Assembly: GCA_023248365.1 (NCBI GenBank)
Contig: JAHFER010000118.1
Location: forward strand, 1-5,707
Source: Nitrospirota bacterium
GTDB lineage: Bacteria > Nitrospirota > 9FT-COMBO-42-15 > HDB-SIOI813
Direction: 5' to 3'
Length of the DNA stretch: 5,707 nucleotides
Position numbers and translations under genes: made by a program. The first letter of the stretch is position 1; every line of letters begins with the position of its first letter. Under the pieces are notes generated by a model. The model worked only from the letters and a program-made list of their open reading frames with translations. It had not been told where the DNA came from and did no database searches. Shown here piece after piece: positions 1 to 2,987 of this stretch.

Positions 1-234
1 AAATCGTCTAATGCCCTTTCAGCATTGTTCCATTTGGTTATCTTTTTTTCAAGGTGAGACTTTTCCTTTGATATACGCTGTGCCTCCTGCTGGTTATCCC
101 AGAATGAGGGGGTGTGCATCATGCTTTCGAGTTCTGTTACCTTCTTCTTCGCATTATCTATGTCAAAGATACCTCCGCAGGTTTTCTGCCTTTTCTTTGA
201 GAGATGTAATATCGCTTATAAATTCTTCTAACAT
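1..234 (-). CDS. prfB: Peptide chain release factor 2, 5' part, with programmed +1 frameshift
   Basis: RF2 recognises UGA and UAA stop codons in the ribosomal A site and triggers release of the finished protein. Read on the minus strand from ATG at 234-232, the first 23 codons give MLEEFISDITSLKEKAENLR then RYL, followed by an in-frame TGA at 165-163. Shifting +1 at CTT-TGA-C continues as DIDNAKKKVTELESMMHT and then PSFWDNQQEAQRISKEKSHL, up to the window edge. This matches the RF2 N-terminal helical domain, whose family hallmarks are LRGYLDYD at the shift site and a W-N/D-x-x-x-A-Q segment after it. About 77 residues are visible; the catalytic GGQ domain and the SPF anticodon motif lie outside the window. 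The start is supported by a near-perfect ribosome binding site. The gene is divergent from uvrC. The internal stop is the family's autoregulatory device, not a mutation. Confidence 0.93.
162..177 (-). promoter_or_regulatory. prfB: RF2 programmed +1 frameshift site
   Basis: On the minus strand the sequence reads CGGAGGTATCTTTGAC. It has the three parts known from E. coli prfB (AGGGGGTATCTTTGAC): a Shine-Dalgarno-like GGAGG, exactly three bases (TAT), then the slippery CTT followed by TGA and C. When RF2 is scarce, termination at UGA is slow, the peptidyl-tRNA slips from CUU to UUU, and translation continues at GAC, so RF2 regulates its own synthesis. The match in sequence and spacing is seen directly; the mechanism is established for the family. 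Confidence 0.93.
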
Positions 235-241
235 ATATATA

Positions 242-248
242 ACCTCCT
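242..248 (-). promoter_or_regulatory. Ribosome binding site of prfB
   Basis: The minus strand reads AGGAGGT, complementary to the 16S rRNA 3' end, and ends 7 bases before the ATG at 234-232. It settles the prfB start, which matters because only 23 codons precede the frameshift stop. Confidence 0.85.
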
Positions 249-283
249 TAATTTTTTGGCACGGACAACGTCATGTCTAACGA

Positions 284-317
284 ACTTTATGTTATCAGTT
301 TTCATTATTCAAAGCAA
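284..317 (-). promoter_or_regulatory. Candidate sigma-70 promoter for prfB
   Basis: Two overlapping minus-strand pairs are possible, each with a 17-base spacer: TTGAAT (312-307) with TAAAGT (289-284), or TTGCTT (317-312) with TAACAT (294-289). Each -10 box matches four of six consensus bases. Either would give a leader of roughly 45 bases before the prfB start. Such weak matches are common by chance in AT-rich DNA. Confidence 0.3.
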
Positions 318-319
318 AC

Positions 320-368
320 GGGTAATGGGTAATGAGTAATGGGATATGGGTGATGGGTTATGGGGATT
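320..368. repeat. Degenerate 7-bp tandem array upstream of uvrC
   Basis: Successive units are GGGTAAT, GGGTAAT, GAGTAAT, GGGATAT, GGGTGAT, GGGTTAT and a decayed GGGGATT. The phase is constant, so an ATG occurs every 7 bases (325, 332, 339, 346, 353, 360) and cycles through the three frames. The array sits in the prfB/uvrC spacer and overlaps the first codons of the longest uvrC reading frame. It resembles the short tandemly repeated heptamers described in cyanobacterial and other genomes; that comparison is from memory. No function can be assigned. Confidence 0.8.
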
Positions 369-370
369 TA

Positions 371-379
371 TGCTAAAAT
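371..379 (+). promoter_or_regulatory. Candidate extended -10 element for uvrC
   Basis: TGCTAAAAT is an extended -10 (TGn followed by TAAAAT, five of six consensus bases). No convincing -35 box is visible at 16-18 bases upstream, where the heptamer array lies. Transcription would be expected to begin about 7-8 bases downstream, near 386-387, directly at the in-frame ATG codons 387 and 393. This implies a leaderless or very short-leader mRNA, which fits the lack of a Shine-Dalgarno there. Confidence 0.35.
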
Positions 380-392
380 GTGGGTTATGGAA

Positions 393-2243
393 ATGGTGTA
401 CAATTTCAGTTCAGCAATAAAAGAGAAACTCATTTCACTTCCTGAGACTCCCGGCGTATATCTTATGAAAGATCATAAGGGTGTGGTGATATATGTGGGT
501 AAGGCACTTTCCTTAACGGACCGTGTGAAATCTTATTTTCAGAAAAGTACCACACTTACTACCCGTATTGAAAATATGGTCAGACATATTGCAGATATAG
601 AGTGGATTGTAACTGAATCTGAACTTGAGGCACTGATCCTTGAAAGCAATCTGATTAAAAAATACAGGCCCCGATACAATGTTATACTAAGGGACGACAA
701 AAATTATCCCTTTTTAAGACTTTATGTGGAAGATAAATATCCAAGAATAGAGGTTGTAAGACGGATTCAACAGGATGGCGCCCTTTATTTTGGACCTTAT
801 GTGCCTGTCAGTGCAATGCGTGAAACCCTGAAACTGTTGAAAAGGGTATTTCCGCTTGCTACATGTAAGCTTGACCTGAATAAGAAATATGACAGGCCCT
901 GTATTGAGTATGAGATAGGAAGGTGTGGCGGCGCATGCGTAGGGGCAGTATCAGAATTTGATTATAAAAAGGTTGTAAGGGATGTGAGATTATTTCTTGA
1001 AGGGAAGGACAGGGAACTCCTGAGGTCTCTGAAGAATCGCATGAATGAGGAGGCAGGGAAATTATTATTCGAAGAGGCTGCGAAGACAAGAGACTGTATC
1101 TTTATGATAGGAAAGGTATTGGAGAGACAGCGTATAGTTTCTGCAGAGACAGGAGATACCGATGTTATCGGGTTTGTGAAGGAGGGAAAGTATGCAGCCC
1201 TGCAGATCTTATTTTTCAGAGGGGGGATGCTTGTCGGCAGGAAAGAAATCTTCTATGATAAGGCAGGCGATCTTAAAGATGAAGAAATTTTAATGTCATT
1301 TATAGAACAGTTTTACAGCAGGGATGTACTGATCCCTGCTGAGGTATTAATCCATGTCAATATTCCTGATAAGGAATTAGTGGAACAATGGCTTACTAAA
1401 AAGAAGAACAGGAAGGTTTTAATTACTGTACCTGTGAGGGGTAAGAAATCCGGGATGTTAAGGCTTGCTGTGGAAAATGCTATTGAGGCTATAAAGAGCC
1501 ACGGAAGAAAGATGGAGGAAAAGGAGAGGGGAGTTGCAGAACTTCAGGAACTTCTGAATCTATCCGTACTTCCGGAGCGGATAGAGGCATTTGATATATC
1601 AAATATACTGGGGGCTGATGCAGTCGGCTCAATGGTTGTGTGGGAAAAGGGGAAACTCAGAAACGGAGAATACCGTCATTTCAAAATTAAGACGGTTACT
1701 GGCGCCGATGACTTTGCAATGATTGGAGAGGTGGTGCAGAGGAGGTACTCAAGGCTGATGGCAGAGGGGATGGAGCTTCCTGATTTGATTGTGATAGACG
1801 GTGGAAAAGGGCAGTTAAACTCCGCAATCAGAGTGCTGGAAGATATAGGTATAAAAGATATTGGGATTATCGGGCTTGCAAAGGCAAAGGAAGAAAAGGG
1901 GGAGAGGGTATTTTTACCAGGCAATACTGAGGCTATTGAACTTGACATGACTTCACCTTCAACGCACCTTTTGCAGAGTATAAGGGATGAGGCCCACAGG
2001 TTTGCAATTTCTTACCACAGGAAGCTGAGGGGAAAGGAGGTGATGCTTTCTGAACTTGATAAAATAAAGGGGATTGGCCGGGCCCGCAAACTTGCACTCC
2101 TCAAGTACTTTGGGAGTGTTGAGGCATTAAAGAGTTTAAGTGCAGACGAGATGATGAAGGCTCCGGGGATGACAGAGGGTGTGGCAAAAGAGGTTTATGA
2201 AGAGTTTAGAAGTAAGAAGCAAGAGGTAAGAGGTCAGAAGTAA
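393..2243 (+). CDS. uvrC: UvrABC system protein C (excinuclease subunit C)
   Basis: UvrC joins the UvrB-DNA complex and makes both incisions around a DNA lesion in nucleotide excision repair. Numbering from ATG 393 (616 aa; E. coli has about 610), the GIY-YIG 3'-nuclease domain has GVY 21-23, YVG 34-36, and probable active-site Arg44, Glu84 and Asn96. Cys158, 170, 178 and 182 form C-x11-C-x7-C-x3-C, the spacing reported for the E. coli UvrC iron-sulfur cluster. The UvrB-interacting segment is near 200-240. The RNase H-like 5'-nuclease domain has FDISN (Asp401), IDGGKGQ (Asp469) and DEAHRFA (His535). Tandem helix-hairpin-helix follows at about 555-605. All key residues are intact. The start is uncertain: the frame stays open from ATG 360, but alignment to the family favours 393 (or 387), and no Shine-Dalgarno is evident. 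The last 11 residues, RSKKQEVRGQK, are encoded by a tandem repeat. Confidence 0.96.
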   Translation: MVYNFSSAIKEKLISLPETPGVYLMKDHKGVVIYVGKALSLTDRVKSYFQKSTTLTTRIENMVRHIADIEWIVTESELEALILESNLIKKYRPRYNVILRDDKNYPFLRLYVEDKYPRIEVVRRIQQDGALYFGPYVPVSAMRETLKLLKRVFPLATCKLDLNKKYDRPCIEYEIGRCGGACVGAVSEFDYKKVVRDVRLFLEGKDRELLRSLKNRMNEEAGKLLFEEAAKTRDCIFMIGKVLERQRIVSAETGDTDVIGFVKEGKYAALQILFFRGGMLVGRKEIFYDKAGDLKDEEILMSFIEQFYSRDVLIPAEVLIHVNIPDKELVEQWLTKKKNRKVLITVPVRGKKSGMLRLAVENAIEAIKSHGRKMEEKERGVAELQELLNLSVLPERIEAFDISNILGADAVGSMVVWEKGKLRNGEYRHFKIKTVTGADDFAMIGEVVQRRYSRLMAEGMELPDLIVIDGGKGQLNSAIRVLEDIGIKDIGIIGLAKAKEEKGERVFLPGNTEAIELDMTSPSTHLLQSIRDEAHRFAISYHRKLRGKEVMLSELDKIKGIGRARKLALLKYFGSVEALKSLSADEMMKAPGMTEGVAKEVYEEFRSKKQEVRGQK

Positions 2244-2249
2244 GAAGTA
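2208..2249. repeat. 7-bp tandem array spanning the uvrC 3' end
   Basis: Six in-phase units are present: AGAAGTA, AGAAGCA, AGAGGTA, AGAGGTC, AGAAGTA, AGAAGTA. The first unit begins exactly on a uvrC codon boundary, so the array encodes the final RSKKQEVRGQK, supplies the TAA stop at 2241-2243, and its last base is the A of the ATG at 2249. Its period equals that of the array upstream of uvrC, and both contain GTAA, but the unit sequence differs. Because seven is not a multiple of three, gain or loss of one unit would change the frame of the tail. Confidence 0.85.
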
Positions 2250-2269
2250 TGGAAATTAATCATAAGATT

Positions 2270-2308
2270 TCCCCTCACTTGACGGGAGGGGATGAAGGGG
2301 AGGGTGAG
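2270..2308. repeat. GC-rich imperfect palindromic element before the glutaredoxin gene
   Basis: TCCCCTC (2270-2276) pairs with GAGGGGA (2286-2292) around a 9-base loop. A further G-rich run at 2297-2304 repeats the right arm, so CCCTC could instead pair with GAGGG at 2300-2304, which is the likely ribosome binding site of the next gene. Similar C-run/G-run elements with a TTGACGGGAGGGG-like centre are common dispersed intergenic repeats in several bacterial groups (from memory, not searched). Only one copy lies in this window. Confidence 0.5.
2299..2304 (+). promoter_or_regulatory. Ribosome binding site deciding the glutaredoxin start
   Basis: GGAGGG lies 7 bases before TTG 2312 and is the best-placed Shine-Dalgarno in the region. 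It is purine-rich repeat sequence, so the match may be partly fortuitous. It supports TTG over ATG 2249 (preceded by AGAAGTA repeat units) and over ATG 2327 (preceded by no clear site). Confidence 0.5.
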
Positions 2309-2311
2309 CAA

Positions 2312-2569
2312 TTGAAACGGTTACAGATGTACACTATCATGGGGTGTCCTTATTGTGTCAATGCAAGGAATGTTCTGAACGGCAGTAATATTGATTATGA
2401 AGAAATAGATATAACACCTGATTCTGAAAATATGAGGGATAAGCTTGAAAAGATGTCAGGAGGGGAGAGGTCTGTTCCTCAGATTTATATTGATGGTAAG
2501 TATATGGGACAGGATGATGAGGTTAAGGAGTTAGTGGAGAGTAAAAAAATCTATGAGTTGTTAAAGTAG
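2312..2569 (+). CDS. Glutaredoxin (GrxC-like, dithiol CPYC type)
   Basis: A small cytoplasmic thiol oxidoreductase expected to reduce disulfides or glutathione-mixed disulfides. Numbered from TTG 2312, the 85 residues have the redox motif CPYC at 12-15 after a short beta strand (MYTIMG), the conserved cis-Pro turn SVPQIYIDG with Pro56, and GQDDE at 66-70, where classical glutaredoxins have GG-x-DD for glutathione. Length and order of elements match single-domain bacterial glutaredoxins such as E. coli Grx3. The frame is open back to ATG 2249, but those 21 residues are encoded by repeat and palindrome DNA and resemble no glutaredoxin. TTG 2312 has GGAGGG 7 bases upstream; ATG 2327 is the other reasonable start. 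The gene begins 68 bases after the uvrC stop on the same strand with no terminator between, so cotranscription is plausible. The physiological partner, glutathione or another thiol, cannot be told. Confidence 0.88.
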   Translation: MKRLQMYTIMGCPYCVNARNVLNGSNIDYEEIDITPDSENMRDKLEKMSGGERSVPQIYIDGKYMGQDDEVKELVESKKIYELLK

Positions 2570-2615
2570 CTTCTTAAGTATGTCTTTTATATGTTGATAA
2601 AATGTTAAAAAAACC

Positions 2616-2644
2616 TTGACATGCAAATTTTGTATTGCTATGCT
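2616..2644 (+). promoter_or_regulatory. Strong sigma-70 promoter for the lipoprotein gene
   Basis: A consensus -35 box TTGACA (2616-2621), a 17-base spacer and a -10 box TATGCT (2639-2644, four of six) preceded by the extended TGC (2636-2638). This is the best promoter in the window. Transcription is expected to start near 2651, leaving about 335 untranslated bases before the ATG at 2988. No terminator for the glutaredoxin gene is evident between 2570 and 2615, so read-through into this unit is also possible. Confidence 0.65.
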
Positions 2645-2681
2645 TTTTCCACATACGCAAATTCATAACCGCAAGGTATAG

Positions 2682-2711
2682 AGTTTAAGAGAGGGAAAAA
2701 CTCTTTTAACT
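2682..2711 (+). other. Hairpin in the leader RNA
   Basis: AGTT-T-AAGAG (2682-2691) pairs with CTCTT-TT-AACT (2701-2711) as two short helices (4 and 5 bp) around a one-by-two internal loop, with a 9-base A/G-rich apical loop. It lies about 30 bases after the inferred transcription start. Stability is modest because the lower helix is AT-rich. Confidence 0.4.
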
Positions 2712-2716
2712 TTTGA

Positions 2717-2740
2717 AGACACACAAGTGTCTGCCTTTTT
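2717..2740 (+). terminator. Possible attenuator or weak intrinsic terminator
   Basis: AGACAC (2717-2722) and GTGTCT (2727-2732) form a perfect 6-bp stem with an ACAA loop. Three bases later comes a run of five T (2736-2740). The stem is short for an intrinsic terminator and the T run is offset by GCC, so it may be inefficient. Alternatively CTGC (2731-2734) can pair with GCAG (2746-2749), which would compete with this stem and resembles an antiterminator arrangement. Confidence 0.3.
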
Positions 2741-2799
2741 CTCAAGCAGGAAGGGGGTGGTAAGATAGATGGCCTGGTATACATGATTCACCCATTATT

Positions 2800-2829
2800 T
2801 TGATGAGAAAAATTAAGTATTCATATATT
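2800..2829 (+). promoter_or_regulatory. Weak secondary promoter candidate
   Basis: TTGATG (2800-2805) and TATATT (2824-2829) with an 18-base spacer match four and five consensus bases. It would shorten the leader to about 150 bases. It overlaps the inverted repeat AAGTATT (2815-2821) and AATACTT (2839-2845), so an operator role is conceivable. AT-rich sequence makes chance matches likely. Confidence 0.2.
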
Positions 2830-2946
2830 AAGATCTTTAATACTTTTCCTTCCTTTTTAAATCCTGGGTGTTGAATGGATACAGGTCCTTTACTTCATAT
2901 AAAAATAAGTTGTTTAGTTGTTCCTTCGCAAATAGAGAAGGAGATA

Positions 2947-2976
2947 ATGCATTTTAACTTCAAATACTTCAACTAA
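2947..2976 (+). CDS. Nine-codon upstream ORF (leader peptide candidate)
   Basis: ATG 2947 opens MHFNFKYFN followed by TAA at 2974-2976. AAGGAG (2938-2943) precedes it by 3 bases, which is closer than ideal. The stop codon merges into the AAGGAGGT ribosome binding site of the lipoprotein gene, so a ribosome terminating here would stand on that site. This geometry could couple or block downstream translation. The peptide is rich in Phe, Tyr and Asn. The ORF is short enough to occur by chance. Confidence 0.25.
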   Translation: MHFNFKYFN

Positions 2977-2982
2977 GGAGGT
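2975..2982 (+). promoter_or_regulatory. Ribosome binding site of the lipoprotein gene
   Basis: AAGGAGGT is a full-length match to the anti-Shine-Dalgarno sequence, 5 bases before ATG 2988. It fixes the start at the first codon of a good lipoprotein signal peptide. Confidence 0.9.
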
Positions 2983-2987
2983 GCAAC

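Larger units (their letters stand above)
2651..2987 (+). other. Long structured leader of the lipoprotein gene
   Basis: No protein-coding gene of credible length is visible on either strand here. Moving downstream, the sequence holds two hairpins (2682-2711 and 2717-2732 with a T run), a G-rich stretch (2753-2760), an AT-rich inverted repeat (2815-2845), a pyrimidine tract (2843-2857), and a nine-codon ORF next to the ribosome binding site. GGGTG at 2755-2759 and GGGTG at 2866-2870 could each pair with the single CACCC at 2789-2793. I compared it by eye with c-di-GMP, cobalamin, TPP, glycine and fluoride riboswitch signatures and recognise none. Whether it is a cis-regulatory RNA is inference. 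Confidence 0.4.

Noticed and set aside
163..165. In-frame TGA in prfB read as a pseudogene or sequencing error
   Set aside because: Sequence and spacing match the conserved RF2 autoregulatory frameshift, so the stop is functional.
255..272. Sigma-54 promoter suggested by TTGGCACGG
   Set aside because: This -24-like element is on the plus strand and lacks a TTGC-type -12 element at the required spacing.
11..280. Plus-strand 89-codon ORF at the left edge
   Set aside because: It is antisense to prfB, which has a strong ribosome binding site and a diagnostic frameshift site; the ORF's protein resembles nothing and has no Shine-Dalgarno.
360..392. ATG 360 as the uvrC start
   Set aside because: It is the last ATG of the heptamer array and would add 11 residues with no counterpart in UvrC; it cannot be fully excluded.
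859..1948. Minus-strand ORFs inside uvrC (859-1089, 1676-1948)
   Set aside because: They are antisense to conserved UvrC domains, with no recognisable product or ribosome binding site.
2249..2311. ATG 2249 as the glutaredoxin start
   Set aside because: The 21 extra residues come from repeat and palindrome DNA and the TTG at 2312 has a better ribosome binding site.
2769..2786. Five-codon ORF MAWYT after a GGGGGTGG run
   Set aside because: It is too short and its spacing too loose to separate from chance.
2651..2800. c-di-GMP (GEMM) riboswitch suggested by a CGCAAGG segment
   Set aside because: The flanking conserved GEMM elements and tetraloop-receptor arrangement are absent.
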